A DNA stretch of 64,000 nt, from NCBI RefSeq assembly GCF_000002985.6, contig NC_003284.9, forward strand, positions 4,402,001 through 4,466,000, read 5' to 3'. This document shows, one piece after another, positions 12,501-25,200 of this stretch (positions are counted from its first letter, which is position 1; each line of letters begins with the position of its first letter). The stretch comes from Caenorhabditis elegans. Lineage: Eukaryota > Nematoda > Chromadorea > Rhabditida > Rhabditidae. A program made the position numbers and the translations under genes. The notes below the pieces were generated by a model. It had not been told where the DNA came from and searched no databases. It saw only the letters and a program-made list of their open reading frames with translations.

Positions 12501-14070
12501 CAGCAAATAGCATAACCTGAAGTACGTCTTACTGTTATTTTTCCAACTCCAAATCGGAAGCATCCCGGCCAGAATTCCATTTTTAGAATAGCCAATGTAT
12601 CCCCGCGTGTCTAGTGAGATTCATCAAAAAAAGAGGAGAGGTCTAGGTGCAATTTAATCAACACAAAGTGTGACTCGACCCATTTGACTCTTTCCGCTAC
12701 GCTTACTGCGCAATAAAAAAGACTACCGGATGTTAAATTTGAACTAGACTTTTAGACATTTCGATCAAAGTTTGGGTGGAAAAAATGAGTTGAAGATCAG
12801 AAAGCAAAAATTGGCATTTTTTATTGAAATATTGTCAGTTGCCATAGGTTAGAATAGTTGGCAATGCGTTAACAAAAACAAATGTGAAATTGATATAGGA
12901 AATTCCGAATTTGCCGAAAAAAATTAAGAAATTGCTGAAGTTGCGGATAACTAAAATTTGTCGGGATCCAGTAATCGCCATAGTTGCTTCCTAGCTTACG
13001 TTAGCCTAAAAATTTTCGGCAACCGTTAATTGTCAAGTTTGCCATATGCTGAAACTTCTGGCTGCCGGTAATTGTTGATTGCCAACATTTCGAGACCTTT
13101 TCGGCACCCTGTTTATTACGTACTTTGAGATTCCCAGAATCGTTAAGTTTGCATTCAACTCCCATATAAATACACCTATAAGTTTAAATTTGTTTAATCT
13201 GATTTTTCCTTTTTTTCATTTTACTTGCTACAAATATTAACTTTATAATAAGCCAAACTTCAAGTATATCTCGAAATGAAAATGTTTTTTATTAGGTTAA
13301 CAATGAAAGTAGAGAGTACTAGAAAAATTATTTATGTCAAAACAGTTGGCGGTACATTATTATTTTGTTAGAGTCAATTTCCTTTATCACCGAAATAGGA
13401 GTACTAACTAAGTATCTACGGTCCGTGTGAATGTCAGCACAATGTGAGCCATTTCTTTTCCGAAGCAATCTCCCTCCCCAGCAACAATACTCTCAAATTA
13501 GATTTAAGGCATCTTTTCGCGAGTCCTCCTTGTATTTCTACGGCAGAGAGAGAGCCGAAAAACCCCGAAATATTTATCCGGCAGTTATTTCCTCAACACC
13601 CCGTAAGGCAGAGAACATGTATGAATGCGAACGAAGAAAGTATATGCATGAATAAGTATGAAGACTCGGAAGTCTCTATGACTTTACCGCTAGAAACATT
13701 TCCATCTTCAAAGCTTATGGGGTTATTCGAGTAGTGTCGGGAAATTAAAAAGTGTAGAAAAATTACGTCACAACTGTATTAAAATACATAAAAACATGTA
13801 TTTTAATACAGTTTTGACGTCATAAATGTATTTAAAAACATCTTGCAACATCACTTGAATAACCCCATTATATCCTTATATATACCATAAACTCACCAAC
13901 ACTGAAACCAATAAGTCAGACACGGCCAAAGAAACAAGGAAAAGGTTTTCCGGTTGTTTTCGTAACGATCGGTCCCATAATATGGCGGCACAAACAAGTA
14001 GGTTACCGAACAGAGCCAAAATAATCAAGACGGAGAATAATCCGAGCAATGGCCATTGCAAATCGTTCAT
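9591..14070 (-). CDS. dop-1: D1-like dopamine receptor
   Basis: Eight exons on the minus strand close in frame: 14070-13897, 12516-12344, 12295-12182, 12131-11918, 11452-11279, 10343-10170, 9927-9782 and 9738-9591, giving 438 aa. All the hallmarks of an aminergic GPCR are present: GNLLV in TM1, LAVSD in TM2, the amine-binding Asp at residue 86 in TM3, DRY at 103-105, and a Cys79/Cys161 pair for the extracellular disulphide. TM5 has Ser173, Ser174 and Ser177 (SSxxS, catechol binding), TM6 has CWLP at 317-320, and TM7 has NPLIY at 354-358. The third intracellular loop is long and carries a poly-Thr run. The cytoplasmic tail begins with a Cys-Cys pair suited to palmitoylation. The ATG lies 7 nt behind a splice acceptor. 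The name rests on my memory of the C. elegans DOP-1 N terminus; another D1-like receptor is the alternative. A plus-strand TTTATT at 9325 would be its polyadenylation signal. Confidence 0.93.
9960..10153. repeat. Foldback (MITE-like) repeat in a dop-1 intron
   Basis: The arms are inverted copies: GGACTAACGGTTTTT near 9969 faces AGAACCGTTAGTCC near 10130, and an inner pair built on AATGAGAC/GTCTCATT continues the match. It fills most of the intron between dop-1 exons 6 and 7. No coding capacity. Confidence 0.75.
10860..11092. repeat. Foldback (MITE-like) repeat in a dop-1 intron
   Basis: The left arm (GGTGGAGTCAGTGG at about 10880) is an imperfect reverse complement of the right arm (CACTGGCGCTACTCCACC at about 11059). 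An inner pair ACAACTCCTATGATGC / GCATTGTAGGAGTGGTTGT continues the match. Similar ACTCCACC ends recur at 2719, 9147, 29641 and 32400, so this is a dispersed family. Confidence 0.75.
13716..13870. repeat. 155-bp palindromic repeat in dop-1 intron 1
   Basis: The outer arms TATGGGGTTATTCGAGT and ACTTGAATAACCCCATTA are inverted copies. The centre is a near-perfect hairpin, 13762-13789 against 13796-13823, with a 6-base loop. It ends about 26 bp from the donor of dop-1 exon 1. Probably a MITE; it could also form RNA structure in the pre-mRNA. Confidence 0.85.
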
Positions 14071-14077
14071 CGAATTT

Positions 14078-14092
14078 CTGGAAAAAAAACAT
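14078..14092 (-). other. Splice or trans-splice acceptor just before the dop-1 start codon
   Basis: A pyrimidine run ending TTTTCCAG lies on the minus strand immediately upstream, leaving only a 7-nt leader before the ATG at 14070. It may accept spliced leader SL1 or an upstream 5' exon; the sequence alone does not decide. Confidence 0.6.
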
Positions 14093-16420
14093 TGTGAGGA
14101 TTGTTTTTTAAAAGTATAGATGCAGGATAAACGTAAAAAAAGTTTATCTCGTCTCAAAGAAACAAAACAATTATTAGAGGATGGGTGAAAAAAGCCAAAG
14201 ATGATAAAATCAACGTGTTATATCTCTTGGTTGTTTTCAATTGTTTAAAAAATATTTTGCTCGTAATTTTTCGGTTGAACTTTTTTTTAAAAGAGATATG
14301 AGCTGTTAGAGGAGACTTATGAACCTTGTATAATTTTTTTACGATCTGTTCAATTTTGTAAGAAATTTCTAAGTGCGCATTGAGCCATCATTTGTGAAAT
14401 GTCTCAAACCAAGAAAAGCCTTTAAAGTTTGCCGGAAAACTTCTAAAAGGTGGAATTGATATTATTGAAAAAAAATTATTTTTTTAACACTACTTTACAG
14501 TAGCATTCCATCATCATGATACATTTTGATTTTTTTAAACCAGTACTCTAAGAAAACAAACTCCAAATCAGCAAGAATACGTGATACTTCAGAACACTGG
14601 TTATGTTCGAGTATCAAGCGGATTCAAGAGTAATTGACTTCTTTCTTTCTTTTCTCTCAGATTTCTTCCTCTACAATTTCACGTCTTCCCTCCTGTGACT
14701 TGTCAATACCGCTAGTAGTTGGTTGACGTCAAAAAGGCCTTTTGATAAACAGTTTTCGAGTCGCCGCCGGAGAGTCATTTGTCTTTCGGGAACTCGATCT
14801 CATTTTATGAGTGAGTAGTCATATCTAATAAGTATTCATATGAGCCTCGTTTGAATAATAACTAGCAATTACTGATTCACATGACCCTTCATTTCCTCAG
14901 TTTTCGGAACACCGTCGAGAATTGAATGTCTCGTTTTCAGCGGTTCAGAATAAAATGTTACATATTTCAGTTACTAAATTGAATTCTCAGAGTAAATATG
15001 AGTTCTCATAAGCATGCGGGATAAGTGTTCTCAGGATGATTTTATAGAGATTCTTATAAAACTTTAACATTAACACGGAAGCCAATGAAGAAACAAAAAC
15101 AAGGAAACAAGTAAAAAGGGGGAAAACTGCAGAAAGCGTTTTTCTAAGGTCAATTAACATTCGTAAGCAGCAATGCAGCCCGACTCTTAATCTATGCATC
15201 AGAACGGAACATCGCTTTCAGTGGAATCTAATCTGACTAGCGATTCAGTCTGAAGGGAACGGGGAGACAATATAGAGGAGCTCTAGAATATAGCCGTATC
15301 AAAATATTATGGTTCTCCTATATGGAAACGACAACTGACATTTCCATTTTCTTTTTCGGGGAGGAAAAAATTTGAAAAAAATGAAATAGAGCTGATCACC
15401 AACAAGCCATTGTTTCTAAGAAGCAGACACCTAAAATTAGGTCATAAGCACCTTTAACGACTATACGAAAAAGAAGGAGATTTTCAAGTTTTACATAAAA
15501 ATGAGATCGTGAACCGACGAGCAAAAATCAAAGAAAAGGATGGAGAAAGGTCAAGATTTCTGTTTTTGAGAAGACTATGAAACTTGTTTTACAACCTATG
15601 GAACTGTAAAGTAGGCATTAACACATTACTCCTATATTCGTAGATCACATTGATAGTAGAAAAATTAGCATCGAGTGTATGGAATAGCGATGCGCGAAAA
15701 TACAACTAAATGACGGCACGAACTGAGGGCGGAGCCACTCGTCGACTTCTTTCAAGAAGCGCATCTATAAGATGTTGAATGAAGAAGAGGACATGGAGGG
15801 CTCAGAGTAAAAGTAGAGGAAACAGCGAGGGCAGCCACAAAAAACACGTAGTTGTCGTACGTATGAAGAATTGGATGAGAAAAAAACGCAACGCAAAAAA
15901 GTTGCATTTCGGAGGTGAATGACCAATACAATAAAATTGGTGGACTGCTTGGATGAAAAGCGAAGCCTCTGGCCTCTGTTGCTATTCATATTTAATAGCT
16001 TTTTGAACTTTTGTGCCAAAAAAAATTGGCAACGACATCGAAATGTTAAGTGTTTGAAAATGTGAAGCAATTAGAATGGGTCTATTGAACTGAATTTGAA
16101 AACCTTTTGACATCGTACAAGAACATACTAGAGATAGAATCTTCCAATTGTCAACACACCTCGATTCTTGGTTTCACTTGCAAAGTATCTGCTTCTTCTT
16201 CTCCTTGTATAATTGTTTTCGTTGTGTTACTCACGATGCCTTCAATTGAAAATTTTAATGACACAGCTGGAAATGAATAAAAACATATTCCAACAAAAAG
16301 GGTTAATGAAAAATACGTTTGCAGGAAGGAGAATATGATAGAAGATATATGGGATGGAAATGGCGACAACCCTTAGTGTAAACGAAATTATAGAACATTG
16401 GTTTACAAACTTAAACATGT

Positions 16421-16560
16421 AAAGGTTGTCCTTTTGGTTCGAGGGTAAACCGAAGCCTCCAGCGGACATGAGATTTATCGGGTTTATGGGGAAATTGGGT
16501 ACAAGTCCGAGTTTGAGTCATACCAGGACTAGCGATATAACCAATTTACCTGTCGCCGGC
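16421..16560. repeat. Dispersed repeat, copy 1
   Basis: Diverged relative of 48098-48237. Shared blocks in the same order include GTAAAGGTTGT, a GGT..ACCGA hairpin, AAGCCTCC.G.GGACA, AGATTT and GGACTAGCGATAT against GGTACTAGCGATAT. No open frame spans both copies. Confidence 0.65.
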
Positions 16561-17454
16561 TGAGTGGGGTGAGGTGTGACTTGATAACAGTAGTACACCA
16601 CTAATACTTACCCACGAACCTTTTATGCAGTTTTGCAAAAGAATTTGAACATCCGCGAAATTTTTACAGTTAGTTTGAAATGTGTCCAACAGAAGCCTGG
16701 CAGCATTGACATTAACGACTCATGACGCACACATTGCCCACAAAATTGGGCACAATGCGCATACCTTGGCTCGTAAACTGTCCGAACGTGAGTTTTGTGC
16801 TCTACCCTTGATTGCGACGGATTCATTGTGAGGCGTTATGCGCACATTGCAAGTGGTGCAAGATTACCTCAGAAACTTTCAATTATTTTAGTCGATTGAA
16901 AACATTTCGCAAAAATTGAAGAACGATAAACGTTTCACAACACTCATGCACCTAAAAATAACAAAACTTCATGATGATCGGTTAAAAAACTTCATTAGTT
17001 TTCTCTTTCTAATTTCTAATCCAGTAAGTTTCTAATAAAGAATCGCGTGCTCATGATGTTGCGCAAACTTTGAAAATTGGTGGTTGTGTGATGCGAAATA
17101 TCAAAAATCTGTCATTTCTTAAAAACGCACCCACTAGGCTATGGAGCAATCAAATGAACACAAGCCGCCGAGAAAACGGAGCAATAACAGAGGTTATGAA
17201 AGGTCGCAGGGGATAAGATTTCGTGACGGGGGGAATTTACGAGAGAGGATAAGTTCAGCTTTGCTGTTTATTACTTGAAACTTCATGATATCGTTTTTCT
17301 TTTATGTTTCTCACATTACCAACAACTGTCAAGGGTGGCTGAAAGGCTAGAACAATTTGCGGAACGCACACATACAGAAACTAAACTCAGAGAAGAAGGA
17401 ATTCAATTCGGACAAAAGCAATCGAAAAATGACGAAGTTTGTTTCATGTCGGAG

Positions 17455-17467
17455 CCCCCCCCCCCCC
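17455..17467. repeat. Homopolymer run of 13 C followed by a short CA run
   Basis: Thirteen consecutive C on the plus strand (G tract on the minus strand) abutting ACACACA. Confidence 0.9.
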
Positions 17468-18044
17468 ACACACAGGGTCGATGGGACCATCCTTCTTCTT
17501 CTCTCTCACTCCCATCCTAGGTCGCCCATCCTATTTCGTGTTCACAAAGTGCTTGACCACAAAAAAGGTAATAGAATAGATACAATCGAGGAGCTCGAGA
17601 AACATTTCGCGGCGGCTGTGCCCAGGAAAAGGGCCAATTCGAACAAGAAAAAGGAAAAAAAAAGACAAGGCATTGACATTGACGAAGCGATGGAAGAAAC
17701 TGACGATATGCAGACACACACACACTTACTCTTTGTAGCCATTTTTAGACATCTCCCACCGGATTTTTGCAATTATGACGAGCTTGAAACCTGATCTTAC
17801 TTCCTCTCGGCTACCGATTCAAAGGTTGAATAGTTACGGATCATTAGAAAAGGTTGTACATATAATAATGAAAAACTCAAAAACCATGTCTATGATTTGT
17901 GTATCGCAAAAGAAACTGTATTATATTACACAAAAAATATTGGACTGTGGTGATTTTATGCACATATTTCACAAATGCCAACTGTCAGGGACACTTTCCA
18001 AGATCTCCTCAATATTTTGGAGAGAGTGTAATTGGAATCACAGC

Positions 18045-18144
18045 CCGACATCTTTCGGGTTTCGCGCCGGAATATGTTTACCTCGCAGAGGCGTAGACCT
18101 GTCACACAATATGTTAATGCTGCGCGGAGCCCGGTAGATGTCGG
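18045..18144. repeat. GC-rich foldback repeat
   Basis: The arm CCGACATCT..CGGG..TCGCGC (from 18045) is the reverse complement of GCGCGG.GCCCG..AGATGTCGG (ending 18144), around a roughly 55-bp centre. The GC content contrasts sharply with the surroundings. It explains an exon-like open frame on the plus strand ending near 18096. Confidence 0.8.
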
Positions 18145-21006
18145 ATCATAATATCTGGCATCATTCTGATTTTGAGTATTTTAGAAATTGTACGTCCTGG
18201 ATTGGACTGGATTGCATAATTGGATTGTGTTATATGTGTTATATTGTTTTGTTGGAAAAATAAATACGTCAAGGACAATTTTCAATCAAGAAAACAACAG
18301 ATGTATTTGTTGTAAGCCTAAAAAAATATACATACAACGTTTAATTTTAAAGTGGAGAATTGTTTTGAATAATAAGGGACACAATACACAAGTACCAAAT
18401 ATATTTTTGAATTTTGTAATGAGTTTGAATGAGATTTGAAATTAGGAAAAAACAATGACTATTGCATAATCGGCAAAAACCGCGAACCATCTAGCACACC
18501 GCCCAAACAATTTCCCTTGAAAAATGAAGATCTAAGCTAGGAAGGTGACGACAAACCGCCGCAACTTTTGTTTTTTTTTCCCCAGTGAACACTTTGAATG
18601 GGAGGGAGGAAATGAGAAAATATGGATAGAAGTTATCATATCGGGCGGGATGCATGAAATGGGTGTCAAGCAAATTGATGGATGAATCAAAAACAAAACA
18701 TTGAAAAGGGAGACGGGGAGCTGAAAAGTTGATAAATTTGCGAACAAGTTTTCTTTTTTCTTTTCAGTAAAAAAGAAAACAACGACATCGAGGGAATTGA
18801 GCTTTTAAGATATTTAGAATTGTCACGAGACGAAGGAAAAATTTATTCCGTTTGCTCTATTCTAGAAGCCGCCAAAACAGGGAATCAAGTTCTTTTTTTC
18901 GAGGAGTGAAAAGGTCTGAAGGTTCTTCTAAACGCCGTTTAACACTTTAAACTCAAAAAAAAATGACAGTAGCCCTAGCAGTTCTCATACCAACTTGAGA
19001 CAATAATTACCCTGTGACAAAAACGAAAGGCGTGATTGATGTCTTTTTGTATCTCATTGCAGATGCAAACACACACCAAATGGTCCCCCTATTGCTTCCT
19101 TGTTGGATAAAAACGGAGCTCAATTGAGAACGATTGGCTTTTTCATAGAAACACTAAAAACGGGCGAATGGCCCACTAAAAAAGAAACTAGGCAGCCTGC
19201 CGAATTGGTCCCCAGAGCCTGAAAGAACTCGAGTATCAACACTCATATAACAACACACACATAACATCATCAAAAAGCATCGGCGCCGCTTTGCTTCCGC
19301 CATTTGACAAAAGTTTTTGAGACGAATATTGTTGAGTTTTTCATATTCAAGTTATGGCTTTCAACATTTTTCTTTGAAAACGTTTGGGAAGTTCAAATTG
19401 GGTTCGAGAAATTTGACACATGCTTCTAAAAGAATAAAATGAGGGGGCACACGAATCCAATTCTCACGGTATCCATAGCATTTTTGTTGGACCATTATTA
19501 ATAAATGCTTATTGAATTGGCTAAAACATGGAAAAAATATGAAAAGACAGACATGAGAATTTTTTGTTATTAACTATGCATGTTCCTCCTTCCAAAATAA
19601 ACGCATACAACATAATTTAATCAGATGCATGACAAATTAGAGATAGAAACTAGAGACTTCCAGACTATTGAGTGAATTGGACAACAAAATAACAAGCCTA
19701 TTCACATTAAACATGACTTAAAGTGTGTACAAACTCGGGAAATTGGAATGAAAAAGCTACTTTACTAGTTGTCCTGTACAGTACAGGATTTACAAAATAT
19801 TACGCGTCATAAAATACCATGTATCAACAATAGAACGATCACGTGGTTAAATTTTTTTTTCTGACAAAAATACAATCATTAGGAGTTTCGCGTATTTAAA
19901 AAAAAATAGTTAAAATCATTTCTATTGTGCTCAAAAGTAGTGCACCAAATAGCCTGCTTGCAGGGCCTTCAGGCGACCGCCGCCGGTATTGCACCTCACA
20001 ACCAGCTTGCTACTTCTTTTTTTCACTCCTTAAGTCACGAAATTTGTAAGCGTCAAGTTGATAAATTTACGTTAACAACAAAAAATGCATGCACGATTGT
20101 GGTAACATTTACCTATTTTGAGTTGGGAAGTTTTTCAAAATTATCATTGTTTTTGGTTGACTGTATTATTTTTTGAATAGTTTTTGGTATGTTTTGAATA
20201 GCAGAAAAACATTCAGACCTTCAGAATTTTGGAATAATTTACATGAAGCTGTACCCCATAAATGTGAACAGTTTTTAAATACAACTGAGGCAAAAATATT
20301 CCAAATATCTCACTAAATATGAAATCTGAACATTTGTTTTGTTTTTATTTTGAATATAACACAAAAAAAAACCAATTGTCTGCAAGAAAAAAAACAATCA
20401 AAGTTGGTGTTCATGTTAGATTAGCCCCTTTTTGTCAGAATCAAAACATGATGCATATTAAATTCAAACATGATTCATTGAGATAGACAGGAACCACACA
20501 TGTTTTCCATGGGTACTATAGAAGAAGGTTGAATGGAAATTAATTAGAGAGCGGACCCTCCTAGATACTGATGCAAGATATTTTGCCACTCGCCCCCTCG
20601 CTTTTCATGTTTATTTTTTTGAATTCATTGGAATTAAATTGACTGACCAGCAGCAGTAGTAGTCGCTTTTTCAGTTGACTAGGTTTTCCTAAATAATGCT
20701 GACGTATGTTTTTTTTCACAATTTTGTTCATTTTGGACTTTACTTAAGGCTATGCATGACTCAAACTTTTTAGCACAAAAATGTTCCAATTTCGAATAAA
20801 AGCTGACTAAAAAGATAAGACTATGAGTTAGACTTTCGACATTTCTTGTCACTCCAAAAAAGCATCAATCTTGTGGGGTTCAGCACGAACGAGAGTGATT
20901 TCTATTTTATTCATGACCACTTCATCAAAAATTTTCAATCAAAAACTGATGGAAAAGCAACATATGCGGGGCGAGGCGGAACCTGAATTGGCTAGAAGAA
21001 AATGGG

Positions 21007-21026
21007 ATATATATATATATATATAT
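21007..21026. repeat. (AT)10 dinucleotide repeat
   Basis: Twenty bases of alternating A and T, followed by GTAT. Confidence 0.9.
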
Positions 21027-22170
21027 GTATTTGGAACCACCAACACAAATTTTTTGACAAGATCGGATCGGTGAGCTATAGTTGTTGAACAATTGATGTA
21101 AGACAAGCTGTTGGGAAAATGAGAAGAAGGAAAAAGAAAAAAAAACAATCGAACAATAAAAAATATTTGGTAATTTCATAAAGCCAGTGAATAATAGTCT
21201 TGAATTGGTCTGACAAAGGCAGATTACACTCGTGAAGCTCAATAATCAATTGAAGATCGTCTCTATATTTTTGGCCCGAATACATTTTTAATAATCTAAT
21301 ATCTAATTATCACAATGAAAATTTTTTTTTTAATTTGATTTTCAAAACTCTCAGAGAAATATACAATAGAAGAAAAATTTTAAACTGGTATATTAATTTT
21401 TTTTGTTGATGATTATGTGTGTTATTGCAAATCGAAACAAAATTCTAAAACATTTTTTCTCAGAACACACAACTTTCGCTGAATTTTCCGGAAATTTTGG
21501 TGAGTGAAGAAAAAAAACAGTAGACACATACTCACACACTTTCCAGCTAGATGTTATTTTAGGGTAGCGGGTGGATAAAATGAGGCACTGCGTGCCCCTG
21601 GAGACTAATTTTTTGGATTTGTGCCAAAAATGTGGAATTGGACACAGAAAAGACATAGAAAAAAGAGCGCATGAGGCAACAATTTCTGGGTAACAGACAA
21701 GTGAAAGAGAGCGAAAGAGATAGACGAACCAAACTTGGAGCACTCAATGTTTTTTTTTTGTATTTTCTACACAGATGATGGAATGAGAAACAAACCAAAA
21801 CTAAGAATTTTTGCTTAAAGATGGCAAAATTTAGAAAAAAAAATACATATAGAGTAGAACTTTCACGATGAAAACATAAACATACAGTTTTTATAGCTAT
21901 GCAGGTTAATTTGGGTCAATTCACCATATTAATTGGCACTTTGTTGATGCTGTCATATTTTCTATCACTGAGTTCAAAAAGTGTTAGTAGATTTTGGCAC
22001 GGATACGTTGGTAAAGTAATACAGTATTTTGTCAAGTTATTTCAAATTATAACCCTCAAAAAATATGGCAATGTCCCAAAACGTATTACTCACTGTTTTA
22101 CAGAAAAATCACTGAAACGTCAAAAATTGAAAACATTCTCAAAAATATTCAAATCTCTAGGATTTCATTA

Positions 22171-22215
22171 TTTTATAAGGTTTTATAAGGTTAAGGTTTA
22201 TAAGGTTTATAAGGT
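22171..22215. repeat. Short tandem repeat, TTTATAAGG unit
   Basis: Four to five imperfect copies of TTTATAAGG/TTAAGG in a row. Confidence 0.85.
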
Positions 22216-25200
22216 TGCTGCAGCACTTTTTTGTTCTTCTATAGTTTCTTTGATTAATTGTCAATTTTTACTGATTTTTAGGCACTTCAAACCTGACACC
22301 TTCAGTAGAACATAAGAACTCGAGTTCTATCGAGTATCGAGTCACATAATCACCCATTCTATTTTCTCGAAGTCTTTTCAAATAACATGGCTTAAGAGAT
22401 TATGGTTATTCAATTACTGTTCCACCCACCACAACAATTATAATAATAGAATATCCCAACAAAGAGCTTGAGCAACTTGTGAATTACTCGAGAATAAAAA
22501 CAAAATTCGCAGCCAATTTATCAGAACAAGGCTTGGTGAATCAGACATATACAAATTAAATTTGTCCGCTAGAACAGCCACAACATTGAAACAAAAACAC
22601 ATTCAATCATTAACACTATTTCCATTTGTTCTAAGATCCCTTAGGATTTAAAAATGCTTTTGGATGCGATATGTTGGTCATCAGGTTTTGTTTTTGATTA
22701 TGAATCATTTTCTGTGACTAATTGAAAATTAGAAATCAGAAGACCAAATAGGAAAATCTTATTTTTAAAACAAAACGTTTAAAATAAATATTGAAATTTT
22801 TAAAAATTAAAAAAATGTAAGAGTCAGGAAATCATGAAATTTGCTCCAGGTGTACTGAAAGTTAAAAACAAAAAAGATTTGTTAGTGCACCAGTACAAAA
22901 ATGGCTTCCAAATCATACGTGTGGTGCAAAAAATCATAAAAACGTTTAGAAAAATTATTTAAAATTTGTAAATTTACCACAACCTCAACTGAAAATTTTC
23001 AAAATCCAAGTTATTTGAATAATTTAAAGAAGAGTTTTCATGCTATAAAATAATGCTACATAGTTAAGTATCTTTCAAAAAAAAATGAAACGGTAATTTG
23101 GTGGAAAACTTACAGTGAAAAAGTGATTTTTCAATTTTGTAAGTCAACCAGAGAAAAAAAAAAAAGTTTTTTAAAAAGATATACTTCGGATTTTGATAGT
23201 GTTCTAGATGTTTGTATCTAAATATTGTCCGGCTTCAAACATGTCATTCCTATAAAAATTCAAAAAGACCAGCCTTTCCAAAATATTGACAATTTACCAA
23301 ACATTTTCAAAAATTGATTTTTTAATAAATTGCTTTACATATAACTATTCAAAACTATCACTAATATATTTTAATAAATACCCTACTGGGGCTCACAACT
23401 TTTGTTGACGAACATTTTTTGGTTTATTAAGATATTATTAAGAAGTGTAATTTTTGACTATATCAAAACATTATTAAAGTCTATAAACGTAGGACATATG
23501 TAGTACTAGCACAAAAAGAAAAAATGAACTTGTGAGGCACTAGAGAATGTATATTAAAAGAAGCACAAGATCAAAGTCTTCTTCGCACTCCTTCTTTACT
23601 CATCTGAGTGGCCATGAGGAAAGGGAAAAAAGGAGTTAGAGAATAGGATAGATTCATGGCTTGTATCACACGTCACCGTCTTCCGGAGTGTTCACACGTC
23701 ACAGTAAGCAAATTGTGAGTCGATAATAAAAGAACACAAAAACAGGAAGATATGAGTCGAGGAGAAGCATGTCTAATACATGGGGCCACTGTGACAGAAA
23801 TTATGAAAGACAAATAAAAGGAAGAGAAGAGAGGGAGGATGTGAAAAAGTGATAAACTTAATTAAAAGAAATGAGTTACTAGAATTCCGGGTTATTACTT
23901 CGACGAGCCCGAACAAAATTTCATTGCTCCAATGTATATCATTTTTCGTAGGAACCAAATGAAAATAATCGAAGATCATAATTCAACATTTTCAAAGGTT
24001 TTATATTTTTCAAAATATTCAAACTTTTGATAAATTTTAAAATTTACAAAAGTTGTTCACTTTTTGAGAAAATTCGAGCAGTGCTACATAATAATGAAAC
24101 GTAATTAAAATATAAAACTCGTAGAAAAACGTTTTTGACCGACTTTTAAAAGTTTGGTATTAAAGGAGTAATTCACTTTTTAACAGTAATTTTTTAAAAT
24201 TCAAACTTTTTTTGCAGAAGCCTTTATTTAAAATGTTTCAATAGGTACTCATTCAAACAACTTTTTGTATTTATTTTTGAAATATATGATGAGAACATTT
24301 TATAACTATGTACTCGCTGATCATTATCGATTTTCGTAAAAAAATATAGTCGATAATCAAAGACGGTATAACTGCTATAACATGAAGTTAGAGACACAAA
24401 AAAAAAGAAAAGTTTACAATACATAATTATTTTTTGGAAAAATTATTTTAAAAGTTGGCTGAAAAATATCAAATTCCCAAGTTTTTGTAACTATTTTTGG
24501 ATCTATTTTGCTCACTAAAAAACTGCACTCAACTCATCAAAAAAACATTTTAAAGTGGAAAATGGAAAAGGAAACTCTTGGTTTTAGAAATTGGGAAAGT
24601 GTGGATTAGAGGAAAGTGGATTTTAGGAGCTCAGAGTTCGCAAATAGCTTCTTTGTCCTAACAGGGTTTGCAACTAACTTTAACAAAGTGACCCCCTTTT
24701 GTTATAGGCAAGTAGGAAGATCGAACCGATAAACGAGTTGCGTAACGACTGAGAGAGAGAAAATGCTCTCAAAATAGATATGTCTCATGTTATTTTTATC
24801 CAGTGCGACATTCACTTGTCGGCTTTTCGATATGAAGGAAGTAGGTTTTTGGGTGTGCTCAACTTTCAAAGGGAGCCACAAGAAAACTAGACACTGGAAG
24901 AAGTTAATTTTACTGTTGGTCTAGGGGTACGCAAACAATTTTTGTAAACATTTTGGAAAAAAACAATTTCATAAAAATTTCCGAAATGTTACGGAAAGTA
25001 ATTTTCAAAGCAATTTTTTAAACTGCGTAATTAGAGAAAAATTTTAAAAAAGATTAGTTCAAAACAGTTTTTCGATCACAGTGCTTATTTTTTGTAGGGC
25101 CTCTTTTGCTCTGAGATTTTTATTTTTATTTTTTGATTCTTGGAATAAACTGCCTAAAAGTTGGCATGTACAATTATATTGAAGTGATAAAGTAGCCATT

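Noticed and set aside
9591-14070. Identity as tyramine/octopamine receptor ser-2
   Set aside because: SER-2 as I recall it differs around DRYWAIHNP, whereas this gene reads DRYWHISRP and matches the remembered DOP-1 N terminus; the D1-like features fit better.
17357-17794. 145-codon open frame on the plus strand
   Set aside because: Spans a 13-C homopolymer and CA repeats, has no domain, signal peptide or splice context, and overlaps equally long frames on the other strand.
17899-18096. Exon-like frame ending GFAPEYVYLAEA
   Set aside because: The coding-looking part coincides with one arm of the GC-rich inverted repeat at 18045-18144 and the upstream acceptor is weak, so a repeat explains it better.
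21899-22315. 138-codon plus-strand frame starting with a hydrophobic stretch
   Set aside because: Runs into the TTTATAAGG tandem repeat and is AT-driven; the hydrophobic start is what Phe/Leu-rich random frames look like in this base composition.
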